Below, piece after piece: positions 25,607 to 34,976 of a DNA stretch of 64,000 nucleotides. Position 1 is the stretch's first letter. Each line of letters starts with the position of its first letter. Both the position numbers and the translations under genes were made by a program. The DNA comes from Pseudanabaena sp. Salubria-1 (GTDB taxonomy: Bacteria > Cyanobacteriota > Cyanobacteriia > Pseudanabaenales > Pseudanabaenaceae), in contig JALQCR010000010.1 of assembly GCA_023336205.1 (NCBI GenBank), positions 62,001 to 126,000 on the forward strand, read 5' to 3'. Below the pieces are notes generated by a model that made no database searches, was not told the origin of the DNA, and saw only the letters and a list, made by a program, of their open reading frames with translations.

Positions 25607-25657
25607 CAATACAAACCCTAAAAGCGCTGCTAAGTAATGCTTTTAGGGTTTGTATTG
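25607..25657. repeat. 19-bp-arm hairpin
   Basis: Arms 25607-25625 and 25639-25657 are exactly complementary; the loop of 13 nt contains GCTGCTAAG. It sits upstream of both neighbouring genes, so it is not an end-of-gene terminator for either. Confidence 0.75.
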
Positions 25658-25704
25658 TGATAGCTCGATCATTTGTATGAGTTTATGATTCTAGAGACTT
25701 ACAA

Positions 25705-25771
25705 AAAATAATCAATCCAAAGAAATGGCGGTGGGCGTAGCCCACCGCCATTTCTTTGGATTGATTATTTT
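25705..25771. repeat. 32-bp-arm perfect hairpin with GC-GTA-GC tip
   Basis: Arms 25705-25736 and 25740-25771 are exactly complementary around GTA. It is the longest perfect member of the GC-NNN-GC class in this window. The inner part reads GGCGGTGGGC and the outer part is AT-rich. Confidence 0.85.
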
Positions 25772-25928
25772 GTTATTTGAGTTGCCTTACGCTGTCAAAA
25801 TCTCGGATCGACAAACGGCAGAAGATACAAAAGTTTGATATTACTGTGTTAAATTGTCCTGCTAAGGAGATATTTCGTAATTTGATTGGGCATACAATAA
25901 TCAGACTTCAATCTAGGCAAAAACTTGA

Positions 25929-27251
25929 ATGAACTTCGATCAATCATTAATACTAGAAAAAATTCGGCAACAGTTTGATAGTAGCCCCTATCCGCGTATA
26001 CCTTTGGAACAGTCGCCCAAGGATAACGCTTATCAGCTATACATCCATAATTTAGTTACTGCCTTTTATCGGCGCGATCGCCAAGTCATTGACACAACAG
26101 ATAGATTGATCTTAGATGCGGGATGCGGCTCTGGATATAAGTCTTTGATTTTGGCTGAAGCTAATCCCAATGCAAAAATTATTGGTGTGGATATATCGTC
26201 AGAGTCTGTGAAACTAGCCGAACAGAGGCTGAAATATCATGGCTTTGATAATGCTGAATTCCATTGCTTATCAATTGAGGATCTGAGTGATCTGGGCTAT
26301 CAGTTTGACTACATCAACTGCGATGAGACTTTATATCTGATGCCTGATCCAGCGATCGCTCTAGCAGCAATGAAATCTGTTCTAAAAGCTGATGGTATTA
26401 TTCGCGCAAATTTACATAGTGCTTTACAGAGATTGAGCTTCTACCGAGCGCAGCAAATGTTTACGTTAATGGGGGTGATGGATGGGGACATTGGAGATCT
26501 TGAAATAGAGACAGTAATTGAAACGATGCAAGCCCTGAAAGATAATGTCAATCTCAAAGTACAGACTTGGGATGCTAGTTTTTTAGGAGAAGCTGGTAAA
26601 GAGAAGATCTTAACGAATCAGTTATTACAAGGAGATAAAGGCTTTGCGATCGCGGATCTGTTCTCAGCACTAGGAACGGCTGAGCTAGAGTTTGTGAGTA
26701 TGGTTAACTGGCGAGACTGGAATCTCAGAGAGCTTTTTAAAGAGTCGGATAACTTGCCCCTCGTTTGGGAAATGAGTTTGCCAGATGCAAGTATTGAAGA
26801 TCAGTTACGGATGTATGAGCTAATTAATCCAGTCCATCGTCTATTAGATTTTTGGTGTGGTCATTTCAGCCAATCACCTCAGATGACATCCTTTGAAGAG
26901 TGGAATGAAGATGACTGGTATTCCGCAAGAGTATATCTACATCCACAGTTACAGACTCAACGATTTAGCGCAGATTTGCAAAGTTGTGTGATGCAATGTC
27001 GTACAGTGAATTTGAGTCAACATTTATCTTTGGTCAAGCCAGTTGTAACCGTTGATAGCTCTATGGCGGCTTGTCTATTGCCTTTACTCGATTCTCCGCA
27101 AACTATTGGCACTTTGAGCGAATATTATGCAAAGATCAGACCAGTCAATCCGATCACTTTGCGATCGCAAGGTGTAGCCGAGGTGTTACCGTTGGTGCAA
27201 AATACTATTTGCGATTTAGAAAGCCTCGGTTACTTGATGATAGACCAATAG
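25929..27251 (+). CDS. Class I SAM-dependent methyltransferase with C-terminal extension
   Basis: The protein has 440 residues. The SAM-binding motif ILDAGCGSGYKSLILAEANP and the acidic IIGVDISSESVKLAEQRL are at ~58-100, and INCDETLYLMPDP is consistent with motif IV. The ~200 residues beyond the Rossmann domain are not assigned and end in LGYLMIDQ. The substrate is unknown. Its last ~30 codons occur again as remnants at 28312 and 30264, evidence of segmental duplication. Confidence 0.8.
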   Translation: MNFDQSLILEKIRQQFDSSPYPRIPLEQSPKDNAYQLYIHNLVTAFYRRDRQVIDTTDRLILDAGCGSGYKSLILAEANPNAKIIGVDISSESVKLAEQRLKYHGFDNAEFHCLSIEDLSDLGYQFDYINCDETLYLMPDPAIALAAMKSVLKADGIIRANLHSALQRLSFYRAQQMFTLMGVMDGDIGDLEIETVIETMQALKDNVNLKVQTWDASFLGEAGKEKILTNQLLQGDKGFAIADLFSALGTAELEFVSMVNWRDWNLRELFKESDNLPLVWEMSLPDASIEDQLRMYELINPVHRLLDFWCGHFSQSPQMTSFEEWNEDDWYSARVYLHPQLQTQRFSADLQSCVMQCRTVNLSQHLSLVKPVVTVDSSMAACLLPLLDSPQTIGTLSEYYAKIRPVNPITLRSQGVAEVLPLVQNTICDLESLGYLMIDQ

Positions 27252-27254
27252 TTT

Positions 27255-27324
27255 TGAAAACAAGGAACTCGATTTTTATGATGTTGCAAAGCCGCGCTTT
27301 CAAAAATCGAGTTCCTTGTTTTCA
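27255..27324. repeat. 23-bp-arm hairpin between methyltransferase and DUF2887
   Basis: Arms 27255-27277 and 27302-27324 are complementary; the loop of 24 nt contains GCAAAGCCGCGCTTT, itself partly self-complementary. It starts 4 nt after the methyltransferase stop. The duplicated unit further on lacks this hairpin. Confidence 0.75.
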
Positions 27325-27360
27325 GCCCTTACAAAAATTTGCCCCACTTATTTTGAAGGA

Positions 27361-28305
27361 ATGAAAACTGATAAACTTTTCTATCGCATCTTTCTATCGC
27401 AACCTGATCTAATCTCAGAGTTAGTACCAGATATTCCTGCAAGCTGTAAGTTTGACTACAGTGCGCCAGTGGTCAAAGAGACTGAACTTCGCTTAGATGG
27501 AGTACTCACACCGATTTCTGACGATCTGAGATTGCCATTGGTATTCTTAGAAGCACAAATGCAAAGTGATGATGATTTTTATGGTCGTTTTTTTGCAGGC
27601 ATATTTCTTTATTTGCGACAGTATAAGGTTGCTAGACCTTGGCGCGGATTGCTGATTTTGCGCCGCCGTAGCCAAAACTTAGGGACTGATTTAGCTTATC
27701 AAGTTTTGCTAGATACTTGGGTGCATCGGCTTTACTTAGAGGATTTGATTGATATGGGGAATTTGAGTCCAAATCTGTCTTTGTTAAGGCTATTGGTTGT
27801 TTCAGATCAAGAAGTGAGTGAATCGGCTCAGGCGATATTGAGGAATAGTAATACGCCAGCAGAGTTTCGGATGCGGCTAGACTTAGTAGAGGCTATACTG
27901 ATAAATAAATTTCCCCAGTTGAGTATTGAAGAGGTCAGACTAATGTTAAATCTTAAAGAGGCAGATATAACTCAAACACGTTTTTACCAAGAAGTTTTCC
28001 AAATCGGTCAGCAGGAAGGTCAGCAGGTCGGTGGAGAGCTTGGTCGAAAAGTTGGGAGAAAGATTGGCCAAAAGATTGGGAGAAAGATTGGTCGCCAAGA
28101 GGGTCGCCAAGAGGGTCGCCAAGAGGGAGAAATTGAAATAGTGTTACGTCAGCTTTCCCGACGCTGTGGGCAACTGTCGATCGCTCAACAAAAAAAGGTG
28201 CGATCGCTACAAATTAACGACATTGAGAATCTTGGTGAGGCTTTACTAGATTTTAAGGGGATGGCTGATTTGGAGACTTGGTTGGATAGTATGGCTAAGG
28301 TTTAG
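27361..28305 (+). CDS. DUF2887 family protein (Rpn/PD-(D/E)XK-like), first copy
   Basis: The protein has 314 residues. MKTDKLFYRIFLSQPDLISELVPDIP, KETELRLDGVLTP and PLVFLEAQMQSD are diagnostic for DUF2887, a cyanobacterial family of transposase/nuclease-like proteins; FLEAQMQ supplies the E-x-Q/K of a PD-(D/E)XK-like core. A basic linker of four-residue repeats (GRKI, GRQE) precedes the C-terminal helices. ATG 27361 has AAGGA upstream. Activity is not established, though Rpn proteins are recombination-promoting nucleases. Confidence 0.8.
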   Translation: MKTDKLFYRIFLSQPDLISELVPDIPASCKFDYSAPVVKETELRLDGVLTPISDDLRLPLVFLEAQMQSDDDFYGRFFAGIFLYLRQYKVARPWRGLLILRRRSQNLGTDLAYQVLLDTWVHRLYLEDLIDMGNLSPNLSLLRLLVVSDQEVSESAQAILRNSNTPAEFRMRLDLVEAILINKFPQLSIEEVRLMLNLKEADITQTRFYQEVFQIGQQEGQQVGGELGRKVGRKIGQKIGRKIGRQEGRQEGRQEGEIEIVLRQLSRRCGQLSIAQQKKVRSLQINDIENLGEALLDFKGMADLETWLDSMAKV

Positions 28306-28311
28306 TTAGAG

Positions 28312-28404
28312 ATGCGATCGCAAGGTATAGCCGAGATATTACCGTTGGTACAAAGTACTATTCGCGATTTAGAGAGCTTGGGATATTTGATGATAGATCA
28401 ATAA
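28312..28404 (+). pseudogene. 3'-end remnant of a methyltransferase copy
   Basis: It matches 27159-27251, the last codons of the methyltransferase, with scattered substitutions (GVAEVLPLVQNTICDLESLGYLMIDQ-like reading). It lies in front of the second DUF2887 gene, as the complete gene lies in front of the first. Confidence 0.8.
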
Positions 28405-28484
28405 CTTTGGACATATTTTAGTAAATCCTTGCTAATTGATCGAGATCGCCGATTACAGGAATTTGCTCCACTTATTTTGAAGGA

Positions 28485-29375
28485 ATGAAAACTGATAAAC
28501 TTTTCTATCGAATCTTTCTATCGCAACCTGATCTAATCTCAGAGTTAGTACCTGATATTCCCGCAAACTGTGAGTTTGACTATAGTGCGCCCGTTATTAA
28601 AGAGACAGAACTACGGCTAGATGGTTTGCTGACTCCAATTTCTGACGGTCAGAATTTGCCATTAGTATTTTTAGAAGCGCAAATGCAAAGCGATCCTAAC
28701 TTTTATGGGCAGTTCTTTGCCAGCATATTTCTTTACTTGCGGCAATATAAAATTGCAAGAACTTGGCGAGGGTTATTAATTTTGCGCCACCGTGGTCAAG
28801 ATGTAGGAGCAAACCCTCCTTACCAGATTTTACTAGACTCATGGGTGCATAAACTGTATCTAGAAGATTTAATTGGCGTGAAAAATTTGAAGCCAAACCT
28901 TTCTCTACTAAGGCTTTTGGTTATTCCAGAGCCAGAAGTAAGTGACTCAGCTAAAGCGATCTTGGAGGATTGTGATACTACAGCAGAGTTTCGGCTAAGG
29001 CTAGACTTGGTAGAAGCTATACTAATAAATAAATTTCCACAATTGAGTATCGAGGAGGTAAGACAAATGTTAAATCTCAAAGAAGCCGACAGCACCCAAA
29101 CACGATTTTATCAAGAAGTTCTTCAAATCGGACAGCGCAAAGGACGCAAGGCTGGACGAATAATTGGTCGCCAAGAAGGTCGCCAAGAAGGTCGCCAAGA
29201 AACAATCGATCTGATGTTACGCCAACTAAACCGACGTTGTGGACAACTATCGATCGCCCAACAAGCACTAATAAAATCGCTCCCTCTTGCCAATATCGAA
29301 AGTCTTGCTGAGGCTTTGCTAGATTTTAAGGGAATGGATGATTTGGAGATTTGGTTGCGAGAGAATGTTGTCTAG
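28485..29375 (+). CDS. DUF2887 family protein, second copy
   Basis: The protein has 296 residues, a close paralogue of 27361-28305, again starting MKTDKLFYRIFLSQPDLISELVPDIP after an identical CTTATTTTGAAGGA leader. LEAQMQSD and the GRQEGRQEGRQE repeat are kept, with a shorter repeat block. The C-terminal helical region matches copy 1. Tandem duplication explains the pair. Function is unknown. Confidence 0.8.
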   Translation: MKTDKLFYRIFLSQPDLISELVPDIPANCEFDYSAPVIKETELRLDGLLTPISDGQNLPLVFLEAQMQSDPNFYGQFFASIFLYLRQYKIARTWRGLLILRHRGQDVGANPPYQILLDSWVHKLYLEDLIGVKNLKPNLSLLRLLVIPEPEVSDSAKAILEDCDTTAEFRLRLDLVEAILINKFPQLSIEEVRQMLNLKEADSTQTRFYQEVLQIGQRKGRKAGRIIGRQEGRQEGRQETIDLMLRQLNRRCGQLSIAQQALIKSLPLANIESLAEALLDFKGMDDLEIWLRENVV

Positions 29376-29447
29376 ATCACCAAACAAGAAGAAGTGCGAT
29401 CGCAAATTTTGCTAGGATCACGCAAACTAAGTTAGCAGGTCAAAGAC

Positions 29448-30152
29448 ATGGTTAACCTTTCATATTCCCAAGACCAGATTTTGCCCACTGCCGAACAACT
29501 GCCATGCTCTGACGAGACTCCTGTGGACAATCAACTCCAAAATGATATTCCCAATCTATTGCTTAGTCTCCTTGCAGCGATTTGGGCTGAACGCAACGAT
29601 TGGTATTTTGGGGTGGATATGGCTGTTTACTATAGTCCCGATGAAGAGGCGATCGTTCCCGATGGTTTTTTGGCGATTGGGGTGCAACGCAACAATGGAA
29701 CGAGAGGTCGGTTAAGCTATGTAATCTGGGCTGAGAAAGTAACGCCAATATTGGCTCTAGAAGTTATCTCTGAGCGCTATAACAGTGAATATGAAGATAA
29801 GCTTGCGGATTATCAGAGTTTGGGAATCTTGTATTATGCGATTTACAATCCATTTAGCGGTAGGCGCGGGCGTTATAAACTTAGACAAAAGTTGGAAATA
29901 TACAAGTTGGTGAAGGGCAAATATAAGCTAGTCAATGGTGACGGTAATTGGACATGGTTGCCTGAAATTGGCTTAGGTTTGGGCTGTGAGAATGGGGAGT
30001 ATATTGGCTGGGAGCGCGAGTGGCTCTATTGGTATGATTGTGATGGTGTGAGATATGCCACTGATGCGGAGATGGCATTCCAAGAACGTCAACAAAGGGA
30101 AAAACTAGAAGCCTATTTGCGATCGCAAGGCATCGATCCAGATCAAATTTAG
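29448..30152 (+). CDS. Uma2 family endonuclease-like protein
   Basis: The protein has 234 residues. VDMAVYYSPDEEAIVPDGFLAIGV and ILALEVISERYNSEYEDKLADYQSLGILYYAIYNP are typical Uma2 features: PDG and EVIS supply the PD-(D/E)XK residues. Length and the end ERQQREKLEAYLRSQGIDPDQI agree with the family. Uma2 genes are found in tens of copies in cyanobacteria; the biological role is unsettled. It lies 72 bp beyond the second DUF2887 gene. Confidence 0.85.
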   Translation: MVNLSYSQDQILPTAEQLPCSDETPVDNQLQNDIPNLLLSLLAAIWAERNDWYFGVDMAVYYSPDEEAIVPDGFLAIGVQRNNGTRGRLSYVIWAEKVTPILALEVISERYNSEYEDKLADYQSLGILYYAIYNPFSGRRGRYKLRQKLEIYKLVKGKYKLVNGDGNWTWLPEIGLGLGCENGEYIGWEREWLYWYDCDGVRYATDAEMAFQERQQREKLEAYLRSQGIDPDQI

Positions 30153-30263
30153 GGTTTTGATGTTGAGCGCAAGGAACCTCCTATAGCTAATTTTGATCAG
30201 GTTCTAGACAAGGACTGGTTGGCTTAATTAGTTTTTATTTGCTCAGCCGATATTGAAAAATAG

Positions 30264-30345
30264 CATTGCAAGGTATAGCTGGGGTATTATCGTTGGTACA
30301 AAACAATATTTTTGATCTAGAGAACATCGGTTACTTGATGACAGA
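30264..30345 (+). pseudogene. Second 3'-end remnant of the methyltransferase
   Basis: It shows about 80% similarity to the methyltransferase last codons, including TTGCAAGGTATAGC and GGTTACTTGATGA. It is the third occurrence of this gene end and lies just upstream of the FkbM gene. Confidence 0.7.
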
Positions 30346-30376
30346 TAAGGTTCAAAATTTCTAGTAAGTTAATACT

Positions 30377-31960
30377 ATGCAAACTAATTATCAATTCGGC
30401 GATTGCTATCTTGAATATCTATTTGACAACTATCCTGATACTGATGCGAGTATTTTGTCTGGATTAGAAGAAGTGATTGGAAATACTAATTGGGATGATC
30501 CTGTTAGTTCATTTGATTGGAATAATTTGGCTGTAATTGATTTAATTAATGCAGATCAAGAAGAAGATTTACAGTTAAAAACGAGCATAGTTGAGGAAGC
30601 TAAGGCAAAGTTAGAGAGGGGATTTGCGCTTGATCAAAACTTGCATTGTGCTTCTCATTATATTTTGATTCAAAGCATTTTAGGGGAAGATGCAGGAGCA
30701 AATAGCCTGACATTACATACAGTGGTTAACATGCCACAGACTACTGAATATGAGCAAAATGCAGATGTTAGTCTAATTTATTTACCTGCATTGCCTAGGG
30801 GGACTCAAGAATTTGAACTAATGTTAAAAGCTGAAAGTGGCTATCAGCAAGCAAATATGTTCTTAGCAGAAGTAATTAGGCGATCGCAATTTATTTTCTA
30901 TAATTCTTTTGGCACAAGGTTTCTAAAATTAGCAAATCAGATTTTTCATGATAGTTCTGCTATTTGTTTAATGTTGGGAGTGACCCATCTAATGGCAAAT
31001 CAATCTGAGGGAGTTGCTTATTTGCAGCATGGACGCAAGCTTGCGCCCGAAAACCCAGCAATTTTACAAGGATTATATTTGGCTTATCGGGGTTTTGGAG
31101 ATCTAGGTAAAGCTAAATATTGGATGGATCAAGCAAATGACTTGCGACTAAAGTTAGGTGGTGAAAATGCAAGCTGGCAATGGACTAGTCTGTTAGTGGA
31201 TGAGGCTATGACCTATGTTAGTTTTGATGAAGATGTGGTCATGGCGGTTGAGCCGCACTTTAAGAGTATTGTCACTAGCGTCTTGATTGCTCAGGGAGAT
31301 TGGTTTGAGCGAGAGATTGAGTTTTGGCGGGACAATATTCAGGAAGGAATGACGATCATAGATGTGGGAGCTAATGCTGGAGTATATGCATTTAGTGCAG
31401 CTAAGAGGGTTGGTGCTACTGGCAGAGTCTTAGCAATAGAACCTTTTTCGGCATGTGTAAATTATTTAAATCAAACCTGTCGAGTTAATCAGTTTGACTG
31501 GGTTAATGTTTGTGCAGGAGCTGCTAGCGATCGCCTTGGCACTGCAAAATTATCAATTAGTTCTGCAAGTGAGCTTAATGAACTGATTTCTGAAGAGGAA
31601 GGGCAAACTAGAGATGCAAATAGCTTTGAAGAAGTCGAATGCTTCACTTTGGATAGTTTGATTGATAAGTATGATGTGAATCGGGTTGATTTTCTCAAAA
31701 TTGATGCAGAGGGTCATGAACTACAAGTCTTGAAAGGAAGCGATCACCTTCTTACTGAATTCGCGCCGATCATACTTTATGAAAACATTGCGGGACATCA
31801 AGGCAGTAATTTACCTGTAGCAGATTACTTGCGAAGTATTGATTATAGACTCTTTCGATATCAGCCATACTTACAAAAGTTGATTCCTGTTGATGTAAAT
31901 GCTGATTTTCAGGATAGTCTAAACGTAATCGCTTTACCTCAGGGCAAACTTACTCGATAA
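30377..31960 (+). CDS. FkbM-family methyltransferase with N-terminal helical repeats
   Basis: The protein has 527 residues. The C-terminal ~240 residues are the FkbM domain: MTIIDVGANAGVYAFSAAKRVGATGRVLAIEP (SAM site) and VDFLKIDAEGHELQVLKGSD. The N-terminal ~280 residues are helical, with a TPR-like stretch (GVAYLQHGRKLAPENPAILQGLYLAYRGFGDLGKAKYWM). FkbM enzymes methylate hydroxyl groups, often on sugars of glycans. It lies next to another FkbM gene and two SPINDLY genes, so a role in modifying surface glycans or pilin glycans is likely (inference). Confidence 0.82.
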   Translation: MQTNYQFGDCYLEYLFDNYPDTDASILSGLEEVIGNTNWDDPVSSFDWNNLAVIDLINADQEEDLQLKTSIVEEAKAKLERGFALDQNLHCASHYILIQSILGEDAGANSLTLHTVVNMPQTTEYEQNADVSLIYLPALPRGTQEFELMLKAESGYQQANMFLAEVIRRSQFIFYNSFGTRFLKLANQIFHDSSAICLMLGVTHLMANQSEGVAYLQHGRKLAPENPAILQGLYLAYRGFGDLGKAKYWMDQANDLRLKLGGENASWQWTSLLVDEAMTYVSFDEDVVMAVEPHFKSIVTSVLIAQGDWFEREIEFWRDNIQEGMTIIDVGANAGVYAFSAAKRVGATGRVLAIEPFSACVNYLNQTCRVNQFDWVNVCAGAASDRLGTAKLSISSASELNELISEEEGQTRDANSFEEVECFTLDSLIDKYDVNRVDFLKIDAEGHELQVLKGSDHLLTEFAPIILYENIAGHQGSNLPVADYLRSIDYRLFRYQPYLQKLIPVDVNADFQDSLNVIALPQGKLTR

Positions 31961-32063
31961 TAGTATTACAGCGCTTTGCGCTTAAATCCGAGCCAAGAAA
32001 TTTTTGGTTCGTTTGATCGGTAATTGCTGTAAGTAGCTAGGCATAAATAAACCCAAAACGAGA

Positions 32064-32098
32064 AGCTTGATCCGCCCGCATAGCGGGCGGATCAAGCT
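32064..32098. repeat. 16-bp-arm hairpin with GC-ATA-GC tip
   Basis: Arms 32064-32079 and 32083-32098 pair exactly around ATA, with further imperfect pairing outward (AACCC/GGGTT). It lies between the FkbM gene ending at 31960 and the one starting at 32157. Confidence 0.8.
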
Positions 32099-32156
32099 CT
32101 GGTTTCGGGTTTTAACAACCTTTTTTTTCAATTTATAAAAGCAAAGAGATTTTTGT

Positions 32157-33149
32157 ATGTCAGTATTTCTTCCAATTTTAAAGAAAAATGGGTTTTTAGA
32201 TCTCATTCATATGACCGTTTGCAACGTAGGGTCACGCAAAATAGGTGATTATGATGATTATGCTAGTCAAGGGTGGGGCTTATTTTCTCCCAATCTAACT
32301 ATTTATGGGTTTGATGCTGATGAAGAGGCTTGTGAAGTTGCCAACGCAGATCTAGAAACGCGACAAATCGATTGGAAAGAGGTACATATTCCGTTAGCTT
32401 TGGGTAAGGCTGAAGAAGAAAGAACGCTTTATGTTACTAAAGCACCAATGTGCAGCTCTCTTTATCCACCCAATGAAGCTTATTTAAGCCGCTTTGCAGG
32501 CTTACCAGAACTAGTAAATTTAGACTTTAGTTGCCAAGTTGAAACAAACACTTTAGACGATTTCTGTGAATTGGAAGAAATCAACGAAATTAACTTTCTC
32601 CAGATTGATGTTCAAGGCGCTGACTTAGATGTCCTAGAAGGATCAAGTAAAATTTTAGATAGTATTTCAGCTATACAAATTGAAGTCGAGTTCTCTCACT
32701 TGTACATTGATCAACCATTATTTGCAGATGTTGATACCCTTTTGCGAAAACAAGGTTTTACTCTATTTGACATCTCGACTTCTTACCGTGTGAGATCAAG
32801 TTCACCAATTCGCTCTAATGTGCGTCTTGGACAATTGCTATGGGGGGATGCTTTTTATTTTCGTGATCCAATTCAATCAAAAAGCCAAAATCCCGAGCAA
32901 ATATTAAAAATTGCATGTATAGCTGATGTCCTAAGTTTTCCCGACTACGCTTTAGAACTACTCGAATACTTGACTTTAAATTATGGTAGAGATCCCAAGT
33001 ACAACTTATCTAAAGCTATTATTGAAGGCTTATCTCAATTTCCAGAATTGGTTAATCAAGGATTAAGCTCTTTACCTGTTGTATCAAGAATTCAAGAATT
33101 CCTTGATGCTCTGGATGTGTCTTTATCTGTATCAGACTTAAAATCATGA
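32157..33149 (+). CDS. FkbM-family methyltransferase
   Basis: The protein has 330 residues. CNVGSRKIGDYDDYASQGWG at the N-terminus, YGFDADEEACEVANADL (SAM-binding acidic position), and INFLQIDVQGADLDVLEGSSKIL agree with FkbM. A helical tail of about 100 residues follows. It ends 6 nt inside the convergent SPINDLY gene. ATG 32157 is the first in the frame. The substrate is unknown; a glycan is suggested by neighbours. Confidence 0.8.
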   Translation: MSVFLPILKKNGFLDLIHMTVCNVGSRKIGDYDDYASQGWGLFSPNLTIYGFDADEEACEVANADLETRQIDWKEVHIPLALGKAEEERTLYVTKAPMCSSLYPPNEAYLSRFAGLPELVNLDFSCQVETNTLDDFCELEEINEINFLQIDVQGADLDVLEGSSKILDSISAIQIEVEFSHLYIDQPLFADVDTLLRKQGFTLFDISTSYRVRSSSPIRSNVRLGQLLWGDAFYFRDPIQSKSQNPEQILKIACIADVLSFPDYALELLEYLTLNYGRDPKYNLSKAIIEGLSQFPELVNQGLSSLPVVSRIQEFLDALDVSLSVSDLKS

Positions 33150-34976
33150 TTGCATTGAGTAAATTTCCCACATCTGCTTGTATGCTTTTTCCATATCTCT
33201 GGTGAACTGCTTAGCATTCCAAAGTGGTGCTGTTTTACGGGATTCTTTGAGCTTCCAAAATACTTGCTTACGCAGATTTTCATCAGTACCTAGACGAATT
33301 CCCCAATCTATATACTCTTGATCGTTCCAAGCTATTCCTTCGGTAACACCTGCATTCATCATCATCGTGTAGCTGTTGCGTGCGGCAAACTGTTGACCTA
33401 CCTTAGTTACCATTGGAATACACATCCATAGAGTTTCCATAGTCGTCGTAGCACCGTTGTAGGGATAGGTATCTAAAACCACATCTGCAATATCTAAATT
33501 AGCTCGATGCTCTGCTTCTGTTGGTGCCATAGGCAAAAACCTGAGGCGATCGCTACTTACACCAATTTGTTCGGCAATTTGCCTGAAAAACAATTGAATC
33601 TCTTCTTGGTCGGCATCCCCTTTAATCAAAAAATAACTGTTGGGTACAGCTTTGAGAATTTGCATTTGGAGACGCACAGTCTCTGGATGCCTCTTGCATC
33701 CTCCCTGCGAGCTAAAATAAACTATTGCGTCATTAGGGATATTTAACTGATCTCGGTGTCGAGTCGGAAATAGTACTTCAAATCCATCTACAGAAATATA
33801 GGTTTTTGGCAGTCGCCAAATCTTCTCTGCATAATACTTTTGAGCATTATCTGGTAAAACATAGGGATCAGCAATAAAGTAGTCGATAGTAGGTAAACCT
33901 GAAGCATCTAATCCTAGCCAACTCACTTGAATTGGTGCTGGCTTCATTGACATGATGTCGCAACATACATCTGATGTAATACTATCGAGATCGACCAAAA
34001 TATCTATTTGATCTTTACGAATGGCTTCTGTAATCTCGGCTGCATCATAACCAAAACTATAAAACTTATCACTACAACCAGCGATAAAGCTTTTAACTGA
34101 ATCAAGAGAATTAGGCTTATCTAAAAAAGAATAACTATAAATTTGAAACTGATCGCGATCGTGATGTTTAAAGATCCACCTAGATAGCCATCCTACCGAA
34201 TGTTTTCCCAAACAATGAGAAATATAGCCAATTCTTAGAGGTCTATTTTCCTTTTGAAGGTTGAAAGTAGGGGGATGATATCCCAAATTATCGTGACAAA
34301 TCTTGAGGAGTTGATTTTGGAGAGTACGATTTGCTTGGGGACAGTCTTCAATGTAAGGAAAATGGAAACCAGAGCTAAATAAGCGATTAGCTTCTTTATG
34401 GCTTAAATTTTGAGGATTTGTGGCTATTAGAGACTTAATTAACGCAGATTGTTGAGCTGCTACTTCTAGGATTTCTTCCCATTGCGTGCCGCCATGTAGA
34501 AGTACATGGAGTAATAAATAGTTAGCAAAAATTTTATCTGGTAAGTCTATAGCTGCCTGAGCATAAGATTTTGCTGCCTTAACTGCTTCATTAAATCGAA
34601 AAGCTGCTCGATAAAATCGGGCTAAATCTCTTAATATATCTAAATTTGAAGTCAAACTGATATCTAGAGGGTCAATATTTTGCAAAGCTTCCAAGATAAG
34701 TATGGAATGATCATAGCGATTAAATTTATGTCCGAATTCAGTCGCAATGTTACGCAAAAAAACAAATAGTTCGTCAAGAGAAGTATCTTGATCAAGACTT
34801 AACAACCAGCTAGATTGAGCGTTTGCAGATTGTCCTTGAAATAACTGACACAATCCTAAATACCGATAGATCGAACGAATAGAGGCGATATCGTCTGTAA
34901 TACCTATCAGGTTTTGGAAAACAGCTTCAGCTTCTATATACTTGAACTGCCAAAAAAGTTCATAAGACTCATCCAT
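33144..34976 (-). CDS. SPINDLY-like O-linked N-acetylglucosaminyltransferase
   Basis: The protein has about 610 residues. The C-terminal half (~270-600) is a GT41 catalytic domain: LRIGYISHCLGKHSVGWLSRWIFKHHDRDQF, then VDLDSITSDVCCDIMSMKPAPIQVSWLGLDASGLPTIDYFIADPYVLP, then DVVLDTYPYNGATTTMETLWMCIPMVT. N-terminal helical repeats precede it. These enzymes put GlcNAc on Ser/Thr of proteins. ATG 34976 overlaps the end of the upstream paralogue by 8 nt. Tandem pairing and closeness to pilins suggest protein glycosylation of pili. Confidence 0.85.
   Translation of the reverse strand: MDESYELFWQFKYIEAEAVFQNLIGITDDIASIRSIYRYLGLCQLFQGQSANAQSSWLLSLDQDTSLDELFVFLRNIATEFGHKFNRYDHSILILEALQNIDPLDISLTSNLDILRDLARFYRAAFRFNEAVKAAKSYAQAAIDLPDKIFANYLLLHVLLHGGTQWEEILEVAAQQSALIKSLIATNPQNLSHKEANRLFSSGFHFPYIEDCPQANRTLQNQLLKICHDNLGYHPPTFNLQKENRPLRIGYISHCLGKHSVGWLSRWIFKHHDRDQFQIYSYSFLDKPNSLDSVKSFIAGCSDKFYSFGYDAAEITEAIRKDQIDILVDLDSITSDVCCDIMSMKPAPIQVSWLGLDASGLPTIDYFIADPYVLPDNAQKYYAEKIWRLPKTYISVDGFEVLFPTRHRDQLNIPNDAIVYFSSQGGCKRHPETVRLQMQILKAVPNSYFLIKGDADQEEIQLFFRQIAEQIGVSSDRLRFLPMAPTEAEHRANLDIADVVLDTYPYNGATTTMETLWMCIPMVTKVGQQFAARNSYTMMMNAGVTEGIAWNDQEYIDWGIRLGTDENLRKQVFWKLKESRKTAPLWNAKQFTRDMEKAYKQMWEIYSMQS

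Larger units (their letters stand above)
25398..25928. other. 530-bp gap before the methyltransferase, holds two long hairpins
   Basis: There is no credible coding region. It contains hairpins at 25607-25657 and 25705-25771 and presumably the promoters of lnt (minus) and the methyltransferase (plus). The short sequence AGCGCTTTGCGCT at 25583 is a miniature version of the GC-TTT-GC hairpin tip. Confidence 0.6.
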
